A stretch of 64,000 nt of DNA from the NCBI GenBank assembly GCA_963921825.1, contig OY997589.1, positions 14,901,735 through 14,965,734 on the forward strand, read 5' to 3'. The first letter of the stretch is position 1; each line of letters starts with the position of its first letter. Below the pieces are notes generated by a model. That model saw only the letters and a list, made by a program, of their open reading frames with translations. It was not told where the DNA came from and searched no databases. Made by a program: the position numbers and the translations under genes. This stretch comes from Erodium maritimum. Lineage: Eukaryota; Streptophyta; Magnoliopsida; Geraniales; Geraniaceae. Below, in pieces: positions 33,169 to 44,257 of this stretch.

Positions 33169-34318
33169 CAAGACTCCTCTTTGAGCTTATACGAAGGTCG
33201 CGGGCTTACTCTCGACCATCCTCCCTCCTCTTGCCTTCCTTCCTAGCATCTTCCCGCTTTGTCTCTTGTTTTCGCCTCCAATTATTCGGGTCCGCATTTC
33301 CCTATATCTATGCTCGAGTTGGGATTTAAGTTTGTTGGACTTCTTGGCTCGCATGTGGTCTCCTCATCCTCCGTCTGTTTCTTTGGCTGTGAGTTTTTGT
33401 ACTTCTCCATTATCGTCTCAACTCTCGTTTGCGGTGTTCTCAAGCTTTCAGGGTCGCACTCCTTTGCCGACGGTTTCTTGTTGTGTATCGATGATAAAAA
33501 TATAAAATGAAATACTTAAGATGGTTTTATTGAGGGTTATGTAGTCCTGAGGAGATTATAAGGTTTTTCATATGAAATAAATCTTATATGATATATTAGT
33601 TGATTGATGTAATCAAATCAAATCAATTTGTTTATTATGATATTATTATACCTTCTGCATGCTAACCTTTTAATTACTCTTCCCTCTGTTTATGGTTCGT
33701 TTTTTGTTTTGATTTCGCAAACTATTTTGATGTTGACCACTGATTCAGCTCAGGTCATTGACGGTGTTTAGGGTAAATTCTTTGTTCCAATCCAGCTTTT
33801 GGTTTTGCGGCCTTCTTTTCCAGCTTCTTCCACACTTCTTGGGTCTCGTTGCTGCTTTTCGAGTTTTCTTCGCCATCAACATCCGCCCACATCGTCCTGT
33901 GTCGTTCACTTGTGATGTGAGTGTAGACCCACGGCGTTGCTCCCTCTTGTAGAGCCTCAGTTAAGTCGGTGTTTTTTCTCTGTATCGTTCATACCCGTAG
34001 CTATCGTGAAGCTTGGTGTCGGTGGTCCTCTCCTCTTCCCTCCTCACTGCAGGATTTCGGAGGATCGTTGATCATGTGTGGGTATTGGCACCCAAAGAAA
34101 TTGTACCGTATGTCAGCTCTCGTGACCTTTTAGCGTCAAGCGTTTCCGGCATGGGTGGTTTTCCCGGTGATGTGTGCCGTTATATTTTCTCGGTGTGCTT
34201 AGGATTCCCAAGAGTTAGTGTTTGTTGTGTTTTCCAAATATTTTAGGTCTCCTAATATATCCTTTTTTTTCTTTTTTTTTAATTACCAAAGACTTTTTGT
34301 TGTAATTTCTTTTGGCCG
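33169..34318. other. Spacer between two minus-strand retroposons
   Basis: T- and C-rich on +, with short frames lacking any recognisable domain. It may be decayed retroposon sequence, but I cannot assign boundaries. Confidence 0.4.
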
Positions 34319-34333
34319 TCAAACCTTGTATCT

Positions 34334-36193
34334 TTTTTTATTGGCAAATAAAATTGAAATATATCATCTTTTGAGTTGAAAAAATAATACAAGATTTAGC
34401 TACATACCTTCAAAAAAGAAACCCCAAATCGATCAATGTCGACTTATAAGAGAATACAACAAGAACAGAACCAAGAAAACAACAAGCTTACAACCACAAC
34501 TAAGATTATCACAAGATTACAACCACGATCACATCTAAGAAAACAACCCAATGACCAAAAGAACGACCAGACCAAACACCCCGGAACAACCGGGCACGAC
34601 AGCAGCCACCAACCAAGAATTGGCCACCAAGAAGAGCAGACACACAAGAAACACTGCAAACCTAATCGGAGTTGAACCAAACTCCCTGAATCATTAGTAA
34701 CACTCAATCCTAGCGAGAAAGAACGTACTAAAAACGCCGGTGGCTAGGACCACGATCGATAGATACAGTGTCACTGAAAAATCACTGAGACACACCAATC
34801 CCAACAAATAAAACGAAAGGCTTCAGACTAAGGAACAACCTTAAAGACTCGCTGGCGGCCAACACCAACACCTAAATCCGGCGAGCTCGAACACCAAACA
34901 ACGGGTCGAGAAGAAGCGAAACCAATCAAATCAAATGAAATGAGAGGGTGGGAGAGGAATTACCAAACAAAGATCGGAAGGTAGCGAGGTACACCATAGA
35001 GTCCAAGAAGTCCCCGGTAGGCTGAAGCACCAGAGGCAGCTATAGTAGATCAGAAACAATCCACACCCGATAGACAGTAGAAACGCGTCCCACGACCTGA
35101 GCAAGAACTAGTCACCTGCAAAGACCCGAGAGGAGGTCCACCGTCGAAACCGCTTTGCCGAAAACGCAAGAGACAGGGAAGACAAAGAAGCTCGCACTCA
35201 TCCCTCCAAAACCTAAATTCGGTAAACACCTGAAAGAGGCCCAAAAAGGCGGAGGATTGGTATTTCTACCGAGTACGAGCTCCGAACTCCAAATTTGCCG
35301 CATCAAGTCAAAATGCTCGAGAAACCTAAACTGGAATGCGAGCTGAGCATTCTGAAACCGAGACCGGTAACCCCTCACCAGCAACAGTAAGGACCCCAAA
35401 GGAGAAGACCTGTAATGATACCGAGCACGATTCAATCCAGACTCAAACAGAGAAGACTCTGAAACCAACAGAGGAGCAACAGTCAAGCCCAAACCCTAAA
35501 ACCAGACCCAGGTCCAGACCCTAGCCCAGACCCAGACCCAGGCCCGAACTCAGGCCCAGACCAAGACCTAGACCAAGAACCATGCCCAAAGCAACCCTAC
35601 CCGACTTGTCAGAGGCCGACCCACTACCTAAACCGACCCACTACCTAAACCGACCCACATCAGTCGTGAGCACTAGCAGAACTCAACCGCAGGTCGGGAA
35701 GACGCTCAAGCCACACCACGCCTAGAGCAGAGAAACCACGAAGACCCACACGAATGCCGGATCTGCACACCTAGCAAGCACGAGAGCTCCACTTAGCCAG
35801 ACCTAGAGCTCGGGTCCGAGGGAAAGCTCTGACGAGAGAAACCCTCTTTTCAAATCTGAAAACAACCAACACAAACCGGACCAAGCCTTTACTGTCGGCT
35901 GAAGAACAACCAAGAGAACCACAAGACCGATGCGAGCAAGGAGAGAGACATTGGCTTTCAAGAAACGTCATCCAGAAGCTGCGGACGGCGAGCACAACAT
36001 CACCGGAAAACAAGCAGCAACTAGAGAAGGAAGAGGGAAAAGGTCGGAATGGGGGAGAGAAAGGGGGTTGAGCCTGAAAAAGGCCCTCGCCGGCAACAGC
36101 CATAACCGTCGTCGTCACCGGCGAGGAAGAAAGAGGCGACGGTTAGACCTACTGTTTAGGACTTGTAGAGAGAGAAAACCCAATAAATTTCCT
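34334..36193 (-). mobile_element. Non-coding retroposon with TSD, copy D
   Basis: The flanks TCAAACCTTGTATCT (34319-34333) and TCAAACCCTGTATTT (36194-36208) match at 13 of 15. The minus-strand insert ends TTTTATTTGCCAAT plus an A run and begins with a segment at 36080-36140 similar to copy C (GACGACGACGGTTATGGCTG and neighbours). A run of CCAGACCCAGACCCAGG-like repeats lies at 35500-35580. No conserved protein domain is visible. Confidence 0.68.
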
Positions 36194-36415
36194 TCAAACC
36201 CTGTATTTGCATCCTATTTTGGGTTGCACAATTGTAAAAGTATTTTTCACAGATAACACATGTAATTTTTTTAAATCAATGTCTTGATATCATTTTCGTT
36301 AGCTAATATGACCAATTCAATCATTCGAACAAAAAGAGTACGAGGATATTTTTGTTGTAATGTGTATAATAGGTATTTACTTTTTGTTTTAATTTGAAAA
36401 TGTATGTAACATATA

Positions 36416-37782
36416 GGAGAGATAATCTATTGAGAACCATTCTTAACATAGGAACCGTGAGAACCAATCCTAGTCACACACACCTAAGATCCAACATTCA
36501 CCATGATGTCACATCATCATCCCAATTCTACTCAAATTCACGCCACTTTCATCCATTCTCACACAAACAAGGGCATAATTGTAATAGCATGGTGCCATGT
36601 GGACAAGTGTCCATTTTTTTCTTCACCAATTCAATAATTTAATATTTCCCGATTCGTTTTAACTCCGATTAACTTCAAACTTGCGCCAATATTTTTCTTT
36701 TTTCAAGGGCTTTAAATCAAGATCAGTCATGAATATATTTTGTAGCACGAAAATAAAAATTTATATCAAGGTGATAAAAATAATGTTGAGCGTTGATAAA
36801 TCTTCACTAATAAATGTTTTATATCGGAGTACCAAACTAGTGCTAAATGTTGATAAAAAAAACATGTAATGAGGTGATAAGGAATAAATAATGAGGTGAT
36901 AAAAACCATGTTCAATTTTGATAATAAGTGTGATACACTAGAGTTTAACGTTGATAAAAAAAACTTGTGATGGAATGATAAAACACACGTAACTCAATGA
37001 TAAATCTAGTGTTTGGTGTTGATAAAACTGGTGTTCATAAAAAACACGTGATGAGATGATAAAAATCATGACCAGTTTTGGAGAATGGGGTGATAAAACC
37101 AGTAAAGTGTTGATAAAACCAGGGTAAAGTGTTGATAAACCCAGAGCAAAGTGTTGATAAAAATTATCTAGATATAAATTCTTTAAAAACACGCCCCGAA
37201 ATAAAAAAAATCGTTCTTAAAAAAAACATGTGATTGGGTGATAAAACACACGTATTTTGAATGATAAACCTATTGTTTAGTGTTGATAAAACTAGTGTTC
37301 ATAAAAAGCACGCGATGAGGTGATAAAAACATGATCAGTTTTGGAAAATGAGGTGATAAAACCAGTGTAAAGTGTTGATAAAACCAGTGTCAAAGTGTTG
37401 ATAAATTCATAGCAAAGTGTTGATAAAAATTACCCAGATTTTTTTAAAAAACAAAATCAACCCCAAAATAATTTTTTTCGTGCTTCAAAATATATTCATG
37501 ACTGATCTTGATAGAAAGCCCTTAAAAAAACAAAACTAATAACGCAAGTTTGAAGTCAATCGGAGTTCAAACGAAGCGGGAAAAATTAAATTAGTGAATT
37601 GATTAAAAAAAGTAATATGATAGTTTTACTAAAAAGCCCTTACACTTACTAAAAAGTGCTGTTTTTTCGGTCAAAAAGTCAACTATTCAATTGCATCTCA
37701 TCCATTCATTCTTAAAATGGATGACTTAGATTGGTTCTCGCAGTTCCTACGTTAAAACATGGTTCTCACCAGATTTCTCCTC
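36416..37782. mobile_element. Foldback DNA element with long inverted arms
   Basis: About 350 bp at each end are inverted copies. Left TGAGAACCATTCTTAACATA mirrors the right end at 37728-37768, and left CAAGATCAGTCATGAATATA (36718 on) is matched exactly in reverse at about 37492-37512. The flanks AACATATA (36408-36415) and AACATATT (37783-37790) suggest an 8-bp duplication, which fits hAT or, with slippage, a MULE. The core is not coding but a tandem of TGATAAAA-containing segments. It is non-autonomous. Confidence 0.78.
36860..37440 (+). repeat. TGATAAAA-rich core of the foldback element
   Basis: TGATAAAA or TGATAAAC recurs more than twenty times at irregular 15-30 bp spacing. A larger unit of about 230 bp is present twice (about 36955-37165 and 37217-37432). 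Both copies contain GTTGATAAAAC(C/T)(A)G and AAGTGTTGATAAA blocks in the same order. Confidence 0.8.
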
Positions 37783-37820
37783 AACATATTATTATGAATG
37801 GTAAATATATGAAAGTATTA

Positions 37821-38668
37821 CTATATTTTTTTCTAATAAACCCTAAGAAAAACTCTCAGTCGCAGTATCCAAAAGTCATGGTTATGACCATGTTTTTTAC
37901 CATGACCTATGCCATGGTTATACTTCTCTCTTCTACACATCGTCTCCCTTGCACCTTTCCTATGGATCCTGCAAATGTTTTTTCTACTAGGATTTCTTTT
38001 GAGCCGCCTATAGTCACCATGACGTTGACCTTCTCCCGCCACCAACGAAGCATCTCCAGACCTTGTTCGGTCCCTCCTCTGTAACTCTGGGGTTTTCGTC
38101 TCTGAGGTCGTCGTCCCCGATGCTACCGCCGTCATCTTTGAAGTCGTTGTCGTCTCTGATGTCGTCGTCGTCTCTAGAGTCGTCCCAGAAGCTGCAGTCG
38201 CAGTCGGCGCGTCCTTCTCCCTGGCCTCCACCACCGCAACCGCCTCGACCCCTTTCACGATTATGGATCTGGCTAATCGAGAGGATCCTTTTTATTTTAT
38301 TTGAGTTTGTCTTTGCAGGATCAATGCCTAGTGAATAGAGAATCAGAGATTTTTTCAGGGAGGGAACCCCAATTCATGTATTGCCTCCCACTATTATTGT
38401 TGAAGTCCTTGGCCAATTTTCGGAGCAGGAATTCTAGTATCACCTTCTCAACCCCCGTCTTCCTTCCTTGCCTATATGGCATCCTAGTTTAGTGTTAGAT
38501 TGCCTATATGGTACCTCATCCAATACCGTCAGGGACGGTTATAGTATGAAAAGAATAGCGAACAATTTGTGTTATTTGTCTGTTCTTCGTGGTCAGGGAT
38601 TTATCTCTGATGCACTCTTATGTATTTGAAGTCTAAATTAATGAAATTGCGTCTTTTAGTAAAAAAAA
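37821..38668 (+). mobile_element. Short poly(A) retroposon with perfect 14-bp TSD
   Basis: ATATGAAAGTATTA occurs exactly at 37807-37820 and 38669-38682. The 848-bp insert ends TAATGAAATTGCGTCTTTTAG plus A9. It contains AAACCCTAAG near its 5' end and a GTCGTC-rich tract (about 38100-38180). No intact ORF or known domain is present. The exact TSD suggests a recent event mobilised in trans by a LINE. Confidence 0.75.
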
Positions 38669-38682
38669 ATATGAAAGTATTA

Positions 38683-40258
38683 TTAAATTTGACTTCAAGT
38701 GTAAAATACATATTGTAGTGGTACGTAAAATTGTATAGTCAACATCTAAAAGATAAAAATTATAATATTAAATAGATCTTGTGTGCGGTTTCATAAATTT
38801 TATACGACATCTATATCTTTCGAGTTCTTCAAACTCGTTGGTACTATTAATTGATCATGTGAATAATGGAAAACATCTAGGCACATATATATCTTATATG
38901 CTCACATCATTAAACCTAACACGTTATTTGAGAGGATGAATAAAGCATTTATGGACTCGTCCAGTCGGTCGAGGATGAATAGGCTACACTTGGAATATTG
39001 AACCTTTCTCTCTCATACATCGTCGTCGGGTTCCATTGTGGTATTGGTAGGATTGGCAGGGTCGGCTCTCATGGCCGGCTCAAGCTTTAAGCGATTTAAG
39101 CAACCGCTTAAGGCCTCAGATCGAAAAATCCTCATAAAATTAAATAATACACCGTTTAAGGCCTTGGATCGAAAAACACCCCAAAAATTACGGTTTTTTT
39201 ACTATTTGATCAAATATAATCAAACAAAAACTACATACTTCTAATTTTGAAACTAAATTTTGTCACTAGTTGTGTCAATTTTGATTTCGATTCAAATTTT
39301 TTTTTAGAAAAAAAAAACAATTCTCATCCAAAAGTAAGAAGTTTTTTTCCTTGATTGTTGAACGTTCTAACAACTCTATGAATCTTTATTTAGTAGCGGA
39401 ACTATCGTTAACGAAACAAAACATGAAAGTTCAATTTACCAGTGACTAGTGAACTGAAAATAAAGATCAAACAAAAGAAAAGAAGTGTGAATATTTATAT
39501 ACACACTATAGTATTTGTTTGAGGAGTGATAAGAAAATTATCAACTTTATTAGGGAAATGTTTAAACCAAAATAATATGAGAAAGTAAGTTGTCAAGAGA
39601 AAGAGAATATCTTCCAAAATTATTGCAATAAAAGAGGGATTACGAAAGTTTTATTTCAAGATTAATCAAGACAATAAGTAGAGTTGACTTTATATACATA
39701 TCACATGAAGTTGTTTTGTCCAGACTCTAAGAAAATGATTCACTCAATGGAGATGGAGATGCTTCTAAATCGTTGACATGAAGATGCTAAATGGAGAGCA
39801 AAGACCAGAGGCCATAAACATAAATGATGATTTATTTCTGGTTCCTTGGTCCAAAATCAAAAGGATCTATAAATATGAGTTTTTTTTATGAATGTCTTTC
39901 ATCTTTAGAGAACAACAACGATTAAATGAAGTTGAACATATATCATAAGGTAACCAGCATAATGTGTTGAGCTTGTCCTATTTTGTTTTTACCGGTTAAA
40001 CAGTGGGTCTCAATATTGAATACTCTTAGTTCTTGAAAATTCTCACTTACCTACTACCTTATATAGTTAATAATGAATTTGTGATGGACTTAATTATGGG
40101 CCTTTATTTCAAAGTTATTTTTACTTTGGTTTTCCCAATTTTATTTCAAATAGATATGGATCAATAAAGTTACAATGAAGCTTTATTTTATCTATTTTCT
40201 AATTAATTTATTCGATTTAATAATGGTAATAAAGAATACTGAAAAGTTGAACATATAA
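38683..40258. other. AT-rich spacer
   Basis: No gene found. CAGGGTCGGCTC at 39057-39068 looks like a hAT terminus and GCTTAAGGCCT-type repeats follow (39100-39170), but I found no matching right end. Confidence 0.35.
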
Positions 40259-42050
40259 TTTTTTTTTTGATAAGCAATGAAATTATTATTACAGGAATCC
40301 AAGGTGGATTCCTAAAAAAAGAAACAAAAACCTCGAAAGGTTACACCAAATAAAACCCTGAAAGGTTACACCAAATAAATCTCGAAAGGTTACCCAAAAC
40401 CCAAAGACATAAAACACGAAATAAGCCGGCGAAAAAATAAATAGTTCACCCTCGAACCAACAGCCCATTCCGTCGCAGCAACAACACGACGGCCGGAGGT
40501 GGGAATTGAACTCTATCATTCAGACCAAGAGATTCCATGGGATAACGGCTGATCTTTCATCTCCAGAGCAGATCCGATAATAGGGACCTCTAAGGTTCGA
40601 CAAGCTTCAATGGGGTACCGTTTACCATCCAACAACAAGAAACGATCAAAGGATTTTTCATGAGACTTCAACTTTAACAATAAGTAATTGAAATCAATTT
40701 GCAGTGAAGTCTCATCAAGCAGAGATAAAATGAAAGTGCCCATCGAATTTCCCAAGTCTCTGAATGTTGACATGCACCAACCCGAAACTGGTATACCCGA
40801 CACCTTCACCCAAGAAAAACAACCCTCAGTGTTAAGCCACTCCTTAGCCTTGTCGAACATAAGGAACTCAGTGGTGCACCATTTCCATTTCGAGTTCAAA
40901 ATACTCGAAATAATGTCCTGATCCATAGAGAGGAACAGAAAAATTCTGTTTCCCAAGTATCGAAATTGTAAGTCCAATGACTCTTCAGAATTGATCCGAT
41001 TCCGTAATTCCGAAATTGAAAACTTATCTCTCGCCACCCCCAATAAACTACCTTCAGACCATGGTGAGAGGTAATTGGATGTCGTGCTTGTAACCACTGA
41101 ATGATGAACAGAGGCCTCCACTGATTGCACTTGATCACTGTTAAAATTCCTCTTAGGTCTCCAAACTTGACTTACCGATGGCTTTCCCATCCTCTTGCTT
41201 AGTCTCTCCGGCCACGCAAAAGCCAAGAAAATCTTATGATCGTTCCAAACCGTCCCATTACAAGCCTTTATTAACAACTTTGCCTCATCCTTTGATCCGA
41301 CCGAAACGAACCCAAAGAAACGTCCCCCAACATTTTTTCTCTTGCAGACAAAGACCTTGTGCACCGGTATAAATTGCTCCAACCAAGCCTTCAGTTTCAC
41401 ACGGTTTGAATCTGGGGGGAGATTGCAGATAAAGAGTTTAATCAACTCACCAGAATCAAGAGAGGGATTGGCTGATTCTCTGGATTCACCACTCGAATTG
41501 GGGATCGGGGTCGGTGAACGACCAGCAACCTCAAAGAGAGCTTCACCTTAACTGTCGCTACTACTTTCAGACCCTAAAGCAGGTCAACTCCAGTAGCAGT
41601 TGAGATTAAAGCCAATCCAGGGAAATTAAGAAGCAGGTTCACGTCAAGTGGTTGGCTTCCAATATCAACTAATTCTGGTTCTCCACTTCCATCCCCTTTA
41701 AATCTCCAAACCTGCGAACGGAGGATGACGAGTGGAGCCCAATAACTTGCGATCGGAGAAGCAAATAACCACTGGAGCAACCACCGCCAACGATCCTAGA
41801 TCTGCGATTGGAGAAGGAAGGCCGCTTGACAACACCACCGGAGCAGACGAACGGAACGGCCGGAAAACACAGAGGACCGAGGTTAGGGGCGTATGATTGC
41901 GACAGAACAATCCCGATGCAACACCTGCACGACAACACCCCTGCGACAGCCACCGTCCTCCCCACACCCGACCACTGTGCGACGACTCGCACGCCGCCTG
42001 AGATGGCGACGGCGGCTAAAGGTTTCAAAAAGAAACCTAACGAGCGCGCG
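40259..42050 (-). mobile_element. Second ORF1-only LINE-type retroposon (RRM protein, no ORF2)
   Basis: On the minus strand: a GC-rich leader (about 42050-41450), an ORF1 (41445-40516), a 3' UTR with three copies of GTAACCTTTC-type repeats (40325-40395), then AATTTCATTGCTTATC and A10 (plus-strand T run 40259-40268). No reverse transcriptase is present. The right boundary is approximate and no TSD was found. Confidence 0.62.
40516..41445 (-). CDS. LINE ORF1-type protein: RRM plus DUF4283-like region
   Basis: 309 residues, open. An RRM occupies about residues 1-78 (KLFICNLPPDS, then RFFGFVSVGS, then KIFLAFAW). A second domain at about 140-270 has the order FRYLGNRIFLFL, then WCTTEFLMFD, then WVKVSGIPVSGW, the pattern of DUF4283-like regions in plant LINE ORF1. 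The remnant at 2459-4390 has the same two domains in the same order. The coding pattern continues upstream of the chosen ATG past one in-frame stop near 41545, so the original protein was longer and this copy is slightly damaged or starts internally. Confidence 0.6.
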   Translation of the reverse strand: MIKLFICNLPPDSNRVKLKAWLEQFIPVHKVFVCKRKNVGGRFFGFVSVGSKDEAKLLIKACNGTVWNDHKIFLAFAWPERLSKRMGKPSVSQVWRPKRNFNSDQVQSVEASVHHSVVTSTTSNYLSPWSEGSLLGVARDKFSISELRNRINSEESLDLQFRYLGNRIFLFLSMDQDIISSILNSKWKWCTTEFLMFDKAKEWLNTEGCFSWVKVSGIPVSGWCMSTFRDLGNSMGTFILSLLDETSLQIDFNYLLLKLKSHEKSFDRFLLLDGKRYPIEACRTLEVPIIGSALEMKDQPLSHGISWSE

Positions 42051-42392
42051 TGAGACGCGTTCCACCAAGCTCAATTGGTGAGCTACTAGGGTGTTCCCTT
42101 TAGTTAATGGCATGGTTAGGTTTTGTGCCATAGACAATCCACATTGAGATATTACAATATCTCTGTGAGTTAATAAAAGTTGGCAACCGTTGTGTTATCA
42201 TTAAGTTATAATGTTAATTGGCTTTAATATACTGCTCTTTTTAAAGGATCGAGGAACAGCTCACTGATAGTAGAAATCTTAGAAACAAAGTAGTGAGTCT
42301 ATTCATTCGTCTTTATCCTAAACTAATAGTCAGAGTTAATGTGACCGTTGATAGGAGTATCATGTTTTACTTATCAAGTACATAAAGATATG

Positions 42393-42686
42393 CTTTCTAG
42401 GTTTTGGTTTTGACCTTTTGGTGGTTTACGGTCTAGATTTTATGTTCGGTTGTTTTTGTTGCTTTCTTCTTGTGGGTTTTGTTCTCTAGTTTTTTTGTCT
42501 TTGTTTTGTGGTGGTTTTTGTTAGTGTGGACTATTAGTGTTGTGAGCTTTGTTTGCTCTTTGTGTGTTTTAGGTTCTTTTTGAGCTTGTTCAAGTCTCGA
42601 GGCAGATCTTTTTTTGTTGTATCACCTTACCATACTCTCTTTCACAGAGGGTAGAGGTTTAATAAATTTGCGCTTATCAAAACAAT
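42393..42686 (+). mobile_element. LINE 3'-end fragment with perfect 15-bp TSD
   Basis: GTACATAAAGATATG occurs exactly at 42378-42392 and 42687-42701. The 294-bp insert is a T/G-rich LINE 3' UTR ending TTTAATAAATTTGCGCTTATC and AAAACAAT. It is an extreme 5' truncation. Confidence 0.82.
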
Positions 42687-42701
42687 GTACATAAAGATAT
42701 G

Positions 42702-44133
42702 AGTCAACATCCTAGATGTGAAGGAGTTTGACATTGGATGACCCACCTTAAGAATGCTCCATTAAGAACAAAGGACATGAGTATTTATCAACTACCAAAG
42801 TCGATCTTAGCCTTACGACCATGACATCACCATACTATTTATATGTGTTGATTCATGTCTTGACATAACTAAGAGTTACTTCTGACAAAATAGTTATTTG
42901 AGTTGTGCTCATAAATGGATACGTACATATAAGGCATATGAGTGATGGTCATAGGAACTCTCACTTGTATTTATACAAGTCAGATGTCATCAGGGGCCTC
43001 CACCCTAGCCTGAAGCACCTAGATTTTCTGTCATGATTTGGACCACTACGTCTCATCCATCAGAGCTGGACATAGGATCTCCCGCCTAATGATCTAGCAT
43101 GCCCTCGGAGTCGGATGATCGTGCCTCTCCTGCTTGCTCCACCACTCTTAAAGCAGATGGAGGTATGGACACCTGAGGATGGGGTAACACAAGATATCCT
43201 TCCGAACCAAGAGGTGTTCCTACCTCTCTAGGGGATGTGGAGAAACGAGGAAAAATCGAGCACCCCCCCCCACACACACACCACCTAGGCATGACTACTG
43301 TTGTGCTCTCCCTAACCAAGAAGAATAGAGACCTGGACAACATTATCCTCCCGGCAGTGACGGGGAGACCCGAAGGGCGAGATGCGAGGTTTGTGAAGTA
43401 GCCTTGCAAGGATCAATTAGCCCCTCGAGGACCTGCAGGGTGTTGTAGAGGAGGTACTCCTCGTCTAAATGGGATCTGGCACGACTCGATCCCAAGCCTC
43501 CTCCTTTACTTAGGGATCTCCTTGGATGATTGACATCATTCCCACTTTCCCCAAGGGTCTCCACAAAAAAAAAACATGTTCGGTAGGTAAAACAGGTCCA
43601 TCCGAATACAATTGATCATATGACAATATTGTGACTTCAATTGTTTTTAAATGAAAGTTTTACCTTGTCATACATGTTTTGTAATTTTTAAGTTTTAACT
43701 TTTATGTATATGTGTTTTATATTGTAGGAACCTTATATATGTACTTTTATATTATTACTTTCTATAATTTCTACCGGTGCATATTGTCCGCTTCTACACA
43801 TGGTTCTGGCGTTAAATCATGATAAATCGATTGAAACATGGAAGAATTGTAGATGAGACTGATTTCTAAAGTTTGAGGTAGAACATGAAGAGATCGATAT
43901 CTATGGTTTGATGTAGAAGAAGAACTAGAGGACGAAGGAAACTCCATTTAATCATTATACACACAAAGTCGCCAAAATCAATAGAGGAAGCAGAAGGGTC
44001 TCACGTGCGGCGCCGGTGTGGTTAAGGAAATGATCTCAATTTCCAAATACAAAAGTGTGTTGGTATTAAGAAGCTAAACTCTATCTCGCGTGCGGTAGAC
44101 ACTAGAAGCACAAAAAGCCTTGAACACGTAATG
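42702..44133. other. Spacer left of the Tekay element
   Basis: No gene recognised. Minus-strand frames at 43086-43564 are open but lack any domain. A C/CA microsatellite lies at about 43262-43284. It ends with TAATG (44129-44133), the Tekay target duplication. Confidence 0.45.
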
Positions 44134-44204
44134 TGTAAAACCCGCTCCGTTTCCTTAAGGTATTATTTTGCAAACGAAAACCTTAGGGTAAGTTTTTGAA
44201 ACGA

Positions 44205-44257
<53 letters not shown>

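Noticed and set aside
36860-37440. Regular TGATAAAA repeats as a CRISPR-like or satellite array
   Set aside because: Repeats are short, irregular and lie between the arms of a transposon; this is plant nuclear DNA.
39057-39170. hAT-like terminus CAGGGTCGGCTC
   Set aside because: No matching inverted end or 8-bp duplication was found.
43086-43564. Two minus-strand open frames left of the Tekay element
   Set aside because: No recognisable domain, start context or splice structure; kept only as unassigned spacer.
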